Below are positions 1 through 12,287 of a stretch of DNA of 37,821 bases, in pieces. The DNA lies in the NCBI GenBank assembly GCA_015680685.1, contig MNCI01017913.1, positions 789,465-827,285 on the forward strand, written 5' to 3'. The notes under the pieces are model-generated. The model saw only the letters and a list, made by a program, of their open reading frames with translations. It was not told the DNA's origin and ran no database searches. Source of the DNA: Gnetum montanum. Lineage: Eukaryota > Streptophyta > Gnetopsida > Gnetales > Gnetaceae. The position numbers were made by a program, and so were the translations under genes. Positions within the stretch are counted from its first letter, which is position 1. Every line of letters starts with the position of its first letter.

Positions 1-3000
1 TAAAAAGCTAGAAAATTATATTTTCAATGTGTAGAGGTTTTTCCTTCAATTTGTGGAAATTTTAAAACTCAACCCTAATGTGTATAGGCTATTCTCCCAA
101 TGTGTAGATAGTTTGGACTAGATTCTAGGCTTGTGGAACCCACTAGGATAGGTCGTAATCACTCTAGCTCATGCTTTCAACATGTGGGACCCACTGTGAT
201 GGTGTTTGAGCTTGCTTTGACTTGGCTTTTAATGGTAGAGGCTTCATATGTTGGTTTACACATTTGCAAAACATGTGGGGATTTTTGCCTAATGTATGTG
301 ACTCATATGTTTGATTTAGTAAGGATTTTGACCAAGTTCTTAAAGCTTCAAGTCTCTTACTACAATGCTTAGGGTTTGGTGGAGAAATTTGATATTATAG
401 AGTTGTTTTGGGCAAGGTGAAGAATTTTTGAGACTTACTTGATGGTCTATATGTCAGCCCAATGTATGGGGCTTAATGTCTAATGTATCATACTTTTATG
501 ACAAGTTTTGGAAAGGTTTTGACCAAGTGTTTAACCCTTTAGAACTCTCATGTCAGTGCTAGGGATAGGGAGGTAAAATCCACACTATTCTGAGTTATAA
601 CACCTAAGGTAAAGGCCTTCCAATGCCTACATGTTGTCTTATACATTGGTCCAACATTTGGGGCTTATATCCCTAACATGTAAATCAAATTTGACAAATT
701 TTGGAGGTTTTTTAACAAGGTTTTGACTTCTCTAGGCTCCTAGTGCATCAACAAGGGGTTTTGAGAGAAAATTTAAGTTTTTGAAGCTATTCTGATTAAT
801 TTCAAGGCTTGTTTTTATGTTTACACATTAGCATATAGTTTGTTCTAATGTGTGGGTCTTAAATCTCTAATGTATAATGTCAAAAAAACCTTTTTTTTAG
901 CATAAAAGTTCAATTTCTAAGTTGATTTTGCATTTTAGGTCTTTTGGGTTCCACTTAGCCACTATTAAGGAAATTTGGATGTGTTAAAACTTGGTGTAGG
1001 CTTTAAAATTTAGCTCATACATTTGCCCAAAGTGTGAAGCTTAATTCCCAACTTGTAAACCAAACTTTGATAGTTTTTATGGATTTTTGATAGGTTTTAA
1101 TGATTTTTAGATCTCTACATCTACATCTAGGGTTTGGAGAGGATCTATAGCATTTGGAATTATTCTTGGAAAGGCATGAGGTCTTTTGGAAAGGATTAGG
1201 TTCCATGTATTTAGCTGAGGATTCCAATGTACAAGCACCAAACACTCAATGTATGAGCTTCCTTATATTGATTTTTGGTGGTTGAAAAACCTGCTGAAAT
1301 CTTAATATTTGGTGGGATCCTCTAGATGGTTGATGATTGAACTTGAGATGATATAGGCCTGGTCACAACCTCTATACATTAGCCTATATGTTGAAGTTCT
1401 TGTGACCAACATATAGCCAGGGTTTTGTATTATAGACATTGATGTAGATGTTTATTTGAAAAGACTAACTTGTAAGGTCAAAAACAAAAAATTTCATTAG
1501 AACTTGACATACAAGCCTTGTTGTGTCCTTAAATTTCCCTAAGCTCAATGTGAAGAAGGTTTTCTTGGTTTCCTAGAGGTATTAATCTTGTCAACGCATG
1601 GAGCACTTGAGGATTGGAAGATTTTCTACATCAAATCCCAGTGCTAAAGCTATTTTTGTTCAAGTATTCTTAGTGTAGCACCTAGACTCTACATTAGTGG
1701 TTGAAAAAAAATTCATAAAATCTTCCCAAAAATATTGGCTTCCATCCACCTCTATTCATAATGTTGGTGCAGCATGGCAAGGAATTTTAGGCTTTTCTTC
1801 TATAACAATCAAGGCAAAGATTTGAGGCTTTTGGCAACCAGGGTGGGGAAGATTAGCTCGAGCAGTTGGAATCTAGTTTTGGATGAGGTAGAGGAGGCTA
1901 TTCACATTGTCTCAAGACCTCCAGATCCTACTATGGAAGAAATATCTTCATCATGATCTACTAGGTATCAAGTTCTCACCATTTTCCCCAATTTTAGATG
2001 AATTTTAAAAATGTTTTTTCATCTCTAGGCTTTCCTAGGTTAAAATTTTTCCACACTATTTTTCTAAATTAAAGATAAGCTTGTAAATTGTATTAATATT
2101 AAAATTTGGATTATTTAATGGATAGGAGAAAATTAAAATTTTTTTCCACACTTGTGCTCTACATGTTTGCCCTAGTTTTGGTCAGTTTTAGCTTAACTTT
2201 GATGTTTTTCCTAGACTATATATGTTGAAATTTTGCAGTTTTGATTTGACAAATCTATTGTTTTGGATTTTTTTTGGCCTATACTAAAGGTGGAATTATA
2301 TTTTTTTTTTCAAATTTTTCTAAATTTTTGGGGGTTTTTTGCAATCCAGCTTTTAGCATTATGGCCAATTTTGTAGTTTTTCAATGCAAAAACTAACAAC
2401 ATTATTAAGGTTTTAGGCACTTGTGATAAACATTTTTGATCTCTGTATATGTTGAAAATAGTGTAGAACGGTCTTGTGCAAATTTTGAAAATTTTGAAAT
2501 TTTTTATGAATTTTGCCAGAGTGTTTATTGCAGTCAATTCTCTACAAACTAGGTTTTTGGTTGAAATTTTGGTTGAAAACTTACACAATTGTGGTTTTTC
2601 TCTACTCTTGGATTGGAGTGTTCATGATAAATTTTGGTTTTTGGGAACATGTTCTCTATATCTATAGCTAAAAATAATTCTTCAGAATTTTTAAAAGTTT
2701 TTCCTAGCCTCCAAGTTCTGTATTGGTTAGTTTCGATTTTTGTTACATAGTTTCTAGTTTTTATTTCTAGATTGACAATGTTGCATACTTAGGATTGGTT
2801 TGTGATTTTTGTGAAAATTTTCAAGTGTTGTGGCCAATGTATAGTACTTGTTAGACTTGTCAATTTGATGTTTGATGGATTTTGAAGCATTTTTGTATGG
2901 AGATGTGGTAATGTGTAGGATCCAAGAGCTAAGAAATCCTATACTTCTTATTTCTACTTTTCCTGCATCTCTAATGTTTGAGCTTGTATGAACTATTTTA

Positions 3001-3358
3001 TCATTAATTAATGAAAAATTCCATTAATTAGGTCCTAGTGCTATCATTCTTGGCCTCTAATTATGTCAAATATTGATTTTCATGTCAAGAGTTTGTGAAA
3101 TGCTTGTTCTACAGTTTTTATAGGCTAACTATTTGTGATTATGTAAATTCATTTTTTTTACTATGTCACATGAAGTGTAAAGGCTAGATTTTGGTTTACA
3201 TTCTGAAGGTAATTGCATTGGTATACTTGGTTATTTTTCATTTTTTTGCATTTAATGGTAATGTTGTTAGCATAGAGGTTATTTGGTCTTGAATTTTATT
3301 GATTTTTGTTATGACATTCCTATGGTTTTCTATGTTCTAATTATTATGAGTTTTAGCT
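1..3358. other. AT-rich decayed DNA without a recognised gene
   Basis: I see no credible gene here. From about 1 to 1500 short words such as CAATGTGTAG, AATGTATG and ACATGTGG recur irregularly on both strands, which suggests a decayed internally repetitive sequence. By position this stretch should hold the 3' LTR of copy A, whose 3' end points left, but I found no matching 5' LTR to prove it. A 60-codon open frame at 1774-1956 (+) ends next to a possible splice donor (TAG|GTATCA). It could be an upstream exon of the gene at 3359-6882, but no homologous sequence is available in the window to test that. From about 2000 to 3350 the DNA is poly-T rich and featureless. Confidence 0.5.
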
Positions 3359-6300
3359 ATGTACAAGACCTTGCTAAAAGCTATTTTGGTTGTGGTTGGG
3401 TTGGTTGGAATCCTATGTTGCACTAGGATGGCCACACAAAAGAGTCTAAACCCAAATATGTGCATTGATAGATGTACTTTGATATGGTTTAGATCTAGAG
3501 CAAGAGAATTCTTAGCATACTTGCCCTATAGCTATAGTGTGATTATGTGGTCATACTTGGTGGTAGATGTTGCCTCTGTCATCACAGAAATCCTCTTAGC
3601 AGGGTCTTCTATCGATATCTTGTAGTTCATAGTGGATGATCCTGACACTCAAAGAGATATAGAGCATAATGAGAGTTCATTTTCAGTGGGACTTAGATAG
3701 TTATCCTAAATCTAGAAAATGCCTATGTATTTGCAATACAATTTTGATAACACCTTGATACCACAAGATAAGCACACTCTTTTAAAATCCTCCAAGAACT
3801 ATCTACCTACTAGAACTATAAGCCTAATTCTAAATTATCGTATTGTATTGTTTTTTAGCTTTAAGGTGGTTCAGTTCTAACTATTTTGATACCTTTTTTT
3901 TTGTGGGTATAGGATACATCCCAAGGGATTGGTAAGGAATAACCAAACCTTATTTGTGGCTTGTACAATGTTGAAAGAATTCAAGCAAGATAAGGTCATG
4001 AGAGTGCAAGTGCTAAATTAGTTGGTAGCTAAATTTAATAGATATTATACATGGTATTCTTGCATGTATGAAACAAGCATAGCAACCAATTATGTAAAAA
4101 AATGTTGGACGTGCTCAGACTTAGGAGCACTTGTACCAGCTCATCCTAAGGTTCTAACTTTGCCTAAGCTTGGTAAGTAAAAGTTTAGTAGGGCCAATAA
4201 TTTTAGTATCTTTGGTTTTTTATGTTGTTGTATTTTTGTTCTTTTTGGGTGTTAAATTTTTCATGGTTTTAAGAGGGTAGCATGTTAACTATGTTGGTGT
4301 TTTCAGCTTCTATGCATAAGTCTACAGTTGATGTGACTATCTTAGGACATTCTAAGGAGAAAATTCAACTCAAGTAGGATGAAGTATACTTTTCATAAGA
4401 ATGGTTGGTAGAAAAAGATCATATGGACATTCAACAGAGGCTTATTAATGTAGGTTTATATAATTTGTTCATGTTGCCTAGTCCAATGATACCGCCTACT
4501 GAGATATTGAACAAGATTGACTCATTTGATAAGGGAATCACTAAATTCATCATTGGTGTTCATGGTTATCATGTTGTATTGAGCATCAGTGCATCCATGT
4601 TTAATGATGTCTTTGGCATACATTTTAGTGGTGCTAAGGTTATCACTAGGGAAGGAAAAGATATATGCTATAGAGAAAAATGGAGGCTTGGCTTAACTCT
4701 CCTTCTAGTACAACATTGACCTTTAACAAGTGTAAAGTCAAGGAAGCCAATGAGACCTACCCCCTTTTCCATGTTAGGACCTTTCCCTTATTATTATAAT
4801 AGAAGAAAACTATAGGGGGTTAAGTAGGCTTAGATAGTGAAAAAGATGTTAACTAATGACACTATGTTTGATTAGGTTACCCACTTAGTCATTGGCTTGA
4901 GGAATGAAATCCTAAAGCTTTGCAATGACCTTGATAATATTCATCACATGTATTTTACATTCCTCTATGAATATCTTAAGAGGTTTGCAAAGTTCTTGGT
5001 GATTAAGGGAGATGGAGAATGGGTTCTATGTGATGCTTTTCAACTCTCTAGGCCTTGGGCTAAACATATTACTTAGGTCATGCATCACCAAGATACACTA
5101 GTGGAGGAGATAAGAAAATCATTGTCTATTACCACAAAGTATTATGATTGTTTCATTGACATCATTGGATCAAGCCTTGTGCTACCCTTGGCAATGCAAA
5201 AAAGACCAAGAGGTTATGCACAAAAGTAGTTGACACTACTAGGGAGAAGATAAAGAGGCCACATGTTCAAGACAACATTTAGGTTCCTAACAAGAAAACA
5301 CCTAAGATGATGATCATCAACCTTAATATGATGAATTAGGATATTAGAGGTAAAATTTTATACATTTTGGTTTTATATTTTTGTAAATTTTTAAATATTT
5401 TTGGTTAAAATTTTTATTAGATTTTGGTTATATTTTTTTTCACTAATTTATTTTATGTTTTTCAGTTTTGTTTTGTTGCAAGAAAGAGACAAGAGTTGGC
5501 TACTAAGGTTGTTATGAAAGAAGAGAAATGACATAAATAAGAGGAGGAGAGTACATCCATGGAGGTTCTAGATATATTGGATTCTATCTTAGGTGATTTG
5601 CCTTTAGAAAGCAACCCTCCAATAGACCTATCTCATCATCCTCTTAGTGTGTTTTTAGTTTTGATTTAAGTTTTGATCTTGATATTTTGATATTTTTTAA
5701 TTTTTTTGCTTTTATTTATTTTTATCATGTTGTAATTAATTTCTAATTATTATGGTCATTATATAGTGTAAACTTCCTCTAGAAGCATCCACATCCACAT
5801 TCCACTTTAAACCTTGTCTGGAGGTCTAAAACAAGCTAGAATTTATGAAGGAATGATGAATGACATGGTAGATAGATTATAATAGATAGCTCTTGATGTT
5901 GGTGAGAGATATGTTAGTGTTTTTATTTTATATATTTTGATTTTTATAATTTTTTTCATGTTTTTCATGGCTATAATGTTTCATGTTTTTTTAAAGTATT
6001 TAAAATGTTTTTGTATCTTTGATGTTATTGCAGTTTCCAAAATAAGATGGAACTCCTCACAAGAATTTGAATTTGATGAGTTTCCAGCCTTGTCCTTAAA
6101 TGTTGAGAATGTTTTACACAAGTGGTATGAAGAGGCCATAGAATGCACTATATCTTATACAAAAACATTCTGGAAGGTCTAATGTTCAAATGAGTTCCTG
6201 TGGGAGGAGGTTTTAGCATTGAGAAAGGAAAACAATAAGTTAACCAATGAAGTCAAGAGCCTTGAAGATTGTAAGGAATTCATAGAGTCACCTATGGCCA

Positions 6301-6882
6301 ATAAATATTCCTTGTAAACTAAAGAGATAGAATGGTCCTGCTATTGAAACGCTATCCAAGGTAAGGTTGATCTAGCTGAGAGCAATGTGAAGAAAGACAT
6401 GTAAATGGAGCTCATGGTTCAAAAGTCCAAGGAATGGCACAATTATTATGCATGGGTGTTAGAGTGGGGTAAAAAAAAGGCTCACAAATGACTATACAAG
6501 GTAGAGAAGAAAACTTACATGAGGTAGCCATGACATAGCATAAGTACGAGTTATTTATTTAGGAGATACATGTATAGGATATCTTTAACACATTTGCAAG
6601 GTCTGTAGTTGCCGTTGAGTCTCCTACTTCTCAAATTTTCATGTGATTTTCACCTAAATACATAGCTCCTAAATCTATAGAGGTTTCTGTAAATATGTTT
6701 TAAGTTCTTATGTTATATTTTTATATCTTGTATTATGTAGTTTTTATGGTTTCATAGTTATGTTTTATTTATCACGGTTACTAATGGTTTATATGTTTTG
6801 TTACTTATAGGCCTGAGGCTATGGTGATGAGAATGTTGAAGATGATGTAACTGATGATCCTCCTCCTCCTTCTACAACTTAG
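3359..6882 (+). pseudogene. Convergent intron-containing gene of copy A (decayed)
   Basis: This is a broken multi-exon gene, recognised by alignment with the minus-strand gene at 34365-37821. Approximate exons are 3359-3830, 3914-4172, 4307-5349, 5466-5647, 5783-5901, 6034-6688 and 6811-6882. Clear splice signals include donors at 4173 (G|GTAAGT) and 5350 (GTAAAA) and acceptors ending at 4306, 5465 and 6033. Matching blocks are NVGLYNLFM (copy C VVGLMYLFL), TYPLFHVRTFP (LYPLFRARTFP), RFAKFLVI (WFAEFLVI), a basic stretch near 5200-5260, EGMMNDMVDRL (EGIVSDMIERL), a coiled coil at 6200-6500 with QKSKEW.NYYAWVLEWG (QKSWDWRDYCASVQEWG), and an acidic, proline-ended tail. The introns after the third, fifth and other exons interrupt the same codon phase (1) as in copy C. 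The function is unknown. The many stops make it a pseudogene. Confidence 0.8.
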
Positions 6883-7205
6883 TTTTAGCATGTTTATTTA
6901 GCCTATCTTATTGTCTTTTCTTTCTAGATTATTGGTCTTATTATTGGTTTGATTATCACAGTTGTAGAGATTGTATTATTTAGTGTTATCATATTACATT
7001 GTGCAACTATGGCTACTATTATATTTTATTTATTGTTATCTTATCACACAGTGTGACTATTGCTATTGTTGAGAACATTTTTCGTTCTAAGTTAAAATTA
7101 TTGGTTTCTAATATTCTATATTTTTTAGTTTGTTTTATATTTTTCTTACATAAAAGGCTAAGACTTAAAATAATAAGGCTACAAAGTAAAGTTTGGTTAC
7201 AAAAA
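6883..7205. other. Spacer of copy A, gene-proximal half
   Basis: This is the AT-rich non-coding stretch after the gene's stop codon, up to the copia insertion point. It holds the perfect palindrome TCACACAGTGTGA at 7044-7056, followed by CTATTGCT. It also holds ACATTGTGCAACTATGGCT at 6996-7014. Both have counterparts, in the same order, on the minus strand of copy B (22378-22366 and 22454-22442). Repeated AAGGCT words near 7150-7185 resemble spacer words in copy B. No reading frame here looks coding. Confidence 0.55.
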
Positions 7206-8350
7206 TGTTGACCTTTTAGTATGTCAAACCCTTATGGAAAATGGAGAATAAAGGATGTTTGCATGGTGTTGTGTTAGTAAGACAAGATTATGGACAAGGA
7301 CTTCATACTAGGCATAGACAAGGGCCTCATAAGCAATTTAGAAGCAAGAGAAAATGACTCTCAAGAACATCATTAAGAACTTGTGGAGCATGCAAAAGTT
7401 CAAGAGCAAGGACAAGGAACAAAGATTTCAAATGCAAAGGAAACTAAAGAAAGACATCTCCAAAGAACAATAGACGTCTTGGCCAAAGTGAAGGAAAGTT
7501 AGAAAGATTTCTTCAAGAAATAGTAGAAGTCTTGCTTGAATTGAAGATTTCTTAGACAAAGACGTCTTCAAAAAATAGCAGATGTCTCTACAAAGACATA
7601 TTTCTTGGAGAAAAGATGTCTGTATCAGGTGAAGGTCTATTGCAGAAAGACATCTCAATCTTGAAGAAGATGTCTTTAGTGACCATTAGATAGCCATTGC
7701 ATGAATTCTAAGATAATTTCAAAAGAATATTAACTATAAGAAGACTTCATTCCATTGGGAAATGGGCAAGCATTATGTAGCTTTAAGTGTCATTATCAAG
7801 CAATCATTGTAATAATCATTCCTTTGTTATTGTTCCTCATTGCACTATCTTTTGTCTGTTGTAAGTGATGAAAGTTAGTTATACCTCAATGTACAAGGAT
7901 TAGCAAAATTAGTTGCATCCTATCCTTGTAATTCTTGTTCTCTTTTATTGCCATGCAAGGTTAATGTGCTTCTTATGGGAAGGCATCTTGCTTTAGCTTG
8001 TTGTGATCTTGCGGCATTGAGTAGCACCACAATACTTTGGAGTGGGGCTCAAGTTTTAAAGGTTATGAGATTCTAGGAACCACATTCTAAGCTTGTTGGG
8101 ATTTTGTGGTGTTGAGTGGATTTGTAGCATCAAATCACTCTAAAGTGGAGCTTAGAGCTTGTACAAGGTGTGGTACCCTTCAAATCACATTTTGAGAGCA
8201 AAAAAGTCTAGAGGTATGCTAGCGAACTACCCTTTGAGTGTGGACTACGCAAGTTGGGAAACCACATTAATTTTGGTGTATGATTTGTCTTAAAAAATTT
8301 TAGTTTGGGGAACTTATTCATCCCACCACTTCTAAGTTCAATGATCCTCA
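7206..8350 (+). repeat. 5' LTR of the copia element
   Basis: It aligns from TGTTGACCTTTTAGTATG to TTCAATGATCCTCA with the 3' LTR at 12288-13404. Examples are AGACAAGATTATGGACAAGG at 7282-7301 and 12361-12380, and the shared end GGGGAACTTATTCATCCC. Its length is about 1145 bases, against 1117 for its partner. Substitutions and small gaps are frequent by eye, so the insertion is not recent. A degenerate primer-binding site may follow at about 8365-8380 (TTTGGTACTCTTG), which is only loosely like the initiator-Met type. Confidence 0.88.
7452..7676. repeat. Array of about ten AGACRTCTY words in the 5' LTR
   Basis: The near-palindromic 9-mer AGACATCTC/AGACGTCTT/AGATGTCTT occurs about ten times in 225 bases. 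Positions include 7452, 7472, 7525, 7560, 7580, 7614, 7648 and 7668, on both orientations. Two copies keep the GACGTC core, the kind of ACGT core bound by plant bZIP factors. The 3' LTR has more degenerate versions between about 12534 and 12725. An enhancer role in U3 is an inference. Confidence 0.5.
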
Positions 8351-8399
8351 AGTAGTATTGGAGTTTGGTACTCTTGTTTCTTTATCAAATTCAAGAGTG

Positions 8400-8960
8400 A
8401 ACAATGGAAGGGGTAATCAATACCAGACATACATGGTTAGGGAGACTAATTTGCTTTATCAACTACTATATCAAATTTTTGTATTAGTTCTACCATAAAG
8501 GTAAATATTTCATTCCATTCATTTCATTCAAAAGTAAAAGTGTTTACACTTGCAAGTCTAATAGTGATAATGATATTTCTTTTGAAGAAAGGTATGGAAT
8601 GTTTTATCATGAAGTCCTTTCTTTCCAAAATTTTTGTATTGAAATAAAAGACTCTAGTATGTCAAGAAAATGAAAATTAATGTTCTAGATGATGAATGCT
8701 CTTATTTCAAAAAGGAGAACTCAGACCTTAGGGCTAAGATTCAAGAACTAACAAATGTAATTGAGCACATGAACAAGAACTCCTTGGAGAAGTCCAAAGA
8801 CCAAAAGTAGAGATTATCTAGGTTTGGTAAAACTTCTAAACTAAAAACTTTAAAATGCTTCTTTTGTTGAAAATATGACCATATTTAGGCTTATTGCTAT
8901 CTTAGATTAAATCACTACTCTTGGTCTTTGTAAAAGCAGCCTAGAGTGGAAATAATGTAG
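8400..8960 (+). pseudogene. copia gag (decayed)
   Basis: This is a broken frame between the 5' LTR and the protease. It contains a charged, helical stretch around 8640-8810 (for example ENSDLRAKIQEL). It then has a CCHC zinc knuckle spelled C-F-F-C-x4-H-x4-C at about 8856-8897, with two in-frame stops inside it (TGA at 8868 and a TAG). The start codon cannot be placed confidently. The position directly upstream of a copia protease motif supports the call. Gag would form the virus-like particle and bind the RNA. Confidence 0.7.
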
Positions 8961-9000
8961 GTTTGGAAAAGAAAAGCAAGAAAGCCTGAAAAGAACATAA

Positions 9001-10340
9001 TGGCTCAAATTGCTCTCTCTAATGACAATACTAGCATGTAGTACATTGATAGTGGGTTTCCAAGGCACATGACAAGTGACAAATCTTATTTCACTTATTT
9101 TACAAAACAAAATTGTGGAACAATCATGTTTGAAGGCAATATGGAAGAGCCTATAATAGGTATTAGTACCATAAGAGGTAAAGATAATGGATTACCAATA
9201 GTTAAAAAAGTGTTTTTTTGTTGATGGATTAAAGCATAATCTTCTCTATGTTAGTCAACTTTTTGGTTTAAATTTTAATGTTACTTTTTTGAAAGAAATA
9301 TGTAGACTAGAAGATTTATCTAATGGAAAGGTTGTGATAGAAGGAACTATAAAAGGAAATGTGTATACCACTATTTTTGGAAATTGTCCTAATCTTGAAT
9401 CCAAGTTCTTAGTGAGTTGTACAGATGATACACGTCTTTGGCATAGAAAGCTGGGCCACATAAATAAGAAAATTCTTCAAACCTTGGTATCAAAGCAAAT
9501 GGTCTGTGGTCTCCCCAAGCTTAAAGATTTCAATCTAAATACATGTGAAGCTTGCTAAAAGGGAAAGAAAAAAAAGGTAAGATTTGGTAAGAAAAATTAT
9601 ATTTCTACTATTCATCCCGTAGATCTACTTCATATGGATGTGGTTGGTCCAATTCAAACACTCTGCTTGTGAAAGAAAAGATAGTTTTAACAATTATTGA
9701 TGATTATTATTGCTTTACTTGGGTTACTTTCTTACATCATAAATATGAGGTATTTGATTATTTTTTGAGAATTAGCAATTAGATCCAAAACGAAAAAGGA
9801 TATGGTATTAAAGTTATCAAAAGCAACAATGGAGGTGAATTCAAAAATGCAAAGTTTGAATAGTTTTGTCAAATGAATGATCTTTTGCATCAATTCTATG
9901 CTGCAAGAACTCCTCAAAAAAATGGAGTAGATGAATGAAGAAATAGAATCTTAAATGATATGGGAAGAACCATATTAAATGATTGAAGTCTTCCTCATCA
10001 CTTCTATGCTGAAGCCATTAACATTGCTTGCTATGTCTCTAATAAAGTCCTAGTAAGAAGATTCACTTCTAAATCTCCTTATGAATTGTGAATTGATAGA
10101 AAACCTTTAGTAGCTTATTTTCATGTGTTGGTTCAAAATGTTATATTCTAAATGATAAAGATAACTTGAGAAATTTTGATCTAAAAACTGATGAAGGCAT
10201 TTTCTTAGGATATTCTCTAGTTAGTAGGGCTTACAAAGTGTTTAACAAAAGGTTGAATATTTTAGAAGAAACCATAAATGTCAAAATAGATGATCATGAA
10301 ATTACATATTTTGAACCTAATGATGAAGTTGTTCCCATTT
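9001..10340 (+). pseudogene. copia protease and integrase (decayed)
   Basis: The frame runs from MAQIALSND through a protease motif YIDSGFPRHMTSDK near 9050-9085. There the usual Cys/Ser after DSG is Phe, and a stop precedes the motif. A pre-integrase block follows (LWHRKLGHINKKIL, 9438-9480) with a C-x2-C end at 9544-9556. The integrase core has HMDVVGPIQT at 9630-9660, DDYYCFTWVTF at about 9700, SNNGGEFKNAKFE at about 9825-9860, and ARTPQKNGV near 9905. The stretch near 10165-10340 resembles the GYS..AYKVFN region that follows copia integrases. Several stops and shifts break it. Confidence 0.82.
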
Positions 10341-10639
10341 GAAAATTATCTAGCCCCACTCAAGTGCAAGTTGAAAAAATCTCAGAAATTGATAGTGATC
10401 ATGAAGAAGAACAAGATAATGAACTTCATGAGATATCCCCCACTCAACCAAAAATGCCTAGCCCCAAAAAAATCACTCTCTTAACGATGTCATTGGGGAA
10501 GTTTAAGATGGTATTTGTACTAGAAGTCAAATCAAAGAGATTTGTGCCCTTTCCGCATACCTCTCCCAACTTAAACCCAAAAACTTTAAGGAAGCCAAAG
10601 GAGAGGAAGGATGGATTTATACTATGCAATATGAGCTCA

Positions 10640-12051
10640 CTTAATTTGCTAGAAATGATGTATGGAAATTAACACCTACGCTAGATCATAAACCCATCAT
10701 TGGAAAAAAATGGGTCTTTAGAAACAAGACTGACAAAAAGGAAACCATCATTAAAAGTAAGGCTAGATTGATGGCCAAAGGATACAACCAATAGGAAGGG
10801 ATTGACTTTGATGAAACCTTTTCTCTTGTTTCTAGCCTAGAATCTATTAGACTTCTTCTAGTCTATGCTAGCATAAAAAATATCAAGCTCTATCACATGG
10901 ATGTTAAAAGTGCCTTCTTGAATGAGACCATACAAGAAGAAGTCTACATTAAACAACCTAAAGGATTTGTTGATTCCATGAAGCTTGATCATGTTTACAA
11001 GCTCAAGAAAGCTCTCTATGATCTTAAACAAGTTCTAAGAGCTTGGTATGAAAAATTTTCATAACATCTCACTTCAAATGGTTTTAAAAGAGGTAAAGTT
11101 GATGTTACTATATTTCTTAAAAGAGAAGGTGGAGATCTTCTAATATTTTAAATCTATGTCGATGATATTATTTTTGATGCCACTAATGAAATTCTTTGGA
11201 AGAAATTTTCTGATCTCATGCAATTTGAATTTGAAATGAGCATGATGGGAGAGCTCAAGAATTTTCTTAGGTTTCAAATCTATCAAATAGTTTATGGAAC
11301 CTTCATTTACCAAATCAAATATGTTAAACATATTTTACTCAAATATAGCTTAGCAAATGTTAAAGTTAAAAATACTCCTATGGTTGCAAATTCCAAACTC
11401 ATCAAGGACGATCAAGGTAAGTTTGTTGATTTCAAACTCTATAGAGGTATGATAGGTAGTCTTCTTTATTTAACTACTAGTAGATCAGATATAACTTTAA
11501 GTGTAGCAATGTGTGCTAGGTATCAGACAACTCTAAAGGAATCTCATTACAAATTTATTAAACATATTTTCCATTATGCGAAAGGTACTACTAACTAGGG
11601 CCTTTAGTATCCCAAAGATTTTACACTTGATCGTTTTAGATATTGTGATGTAGATTAGGTAGGCTTTTCTGATGATTGCTAAAATACAAGTGGAAATTGT
11701 TTCTTTTTTGGAAGAAGTCTTATTTCTTGGACTACCAAGAAGCAAACTTCTATGGCTCTCTCAATAGCTGAAGCTAAATATATCTCTGTCAGTAGTTGTT
11801 ATGCTCAATTACTTTACATGAAAGAAACTTTTAAAGATTTAGGAGTTAAAGAGGAGTCAACATCTATTTACTATGACAACAAGAGCACCATAAATATGAT
11901 GAAAAATCCCATCCAACATTCTTGTACTAAACGTATTGATATTTTCCATCACTTTATACAAGAACATACTCAATGTGGAAATGTAAGGCTAGAGTGTATT
12001 GGAATCAAAAGTCAACTAGCTAATGCTTTCACCAAACCTCTAGATGAATGA
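10640..12051 (+). pseudogene. copia reverse transcriptase and RNase H (decayed)
   Basis: The RT begins near NDVWKLTPTLDHKPIIGKKW (about 10655-10710). It carries FSLVSSLESIRLLLVYAS, the first catalytic block YHMDVKSAFLNE (10890-10925), LYDLKQVLRAWYEKF, and the active site YVDD at 11155-11166. The middle continues cleanly from 11218 to 11598 (GELKNFLRFQIYQ, MIGSLLYLTTSRSDI). RNase H shows ISWTTKKQTSMALSIAEAKY at 11728-11780, YYDNKSTINM at 11869-11895, and the end ANAFTKPLDE before TGA at 12049. Stops at about 10792, 11063 and 11150 and other lesions inactivate it. Confidence 0.88.
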
Positions 12052-12270
12052 TGACTCACTTCTCTATGCAAAGATATGGGGATAGGACCTTGTTCTGTTA
12101 AGTAAGTATTTTTTGTATTTCATCTTAATAAAACTATATATATATACATATATATGCACCTATATAAGGGGAGCTTGGCTCACCTCCTTTTTGTTCATGT
12201 CCAAAAATGAGGAGAAGTTATTTAGTGATATTGTGATTATACTAATCCATTTTCTTAAGTTTTGGATGTT

Positions 12271-12287
12271 ACCAAAAAGGGGGAGAT
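12271..12287 (+). other. Polypurine tract of the copia element
   Basis: The sequence ACCAAAAAGGGGGAGAT lies directly before the 3' LTR. That is the position and composition expected for the plus-strand primer of a copia element. Confidence 0.8.
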
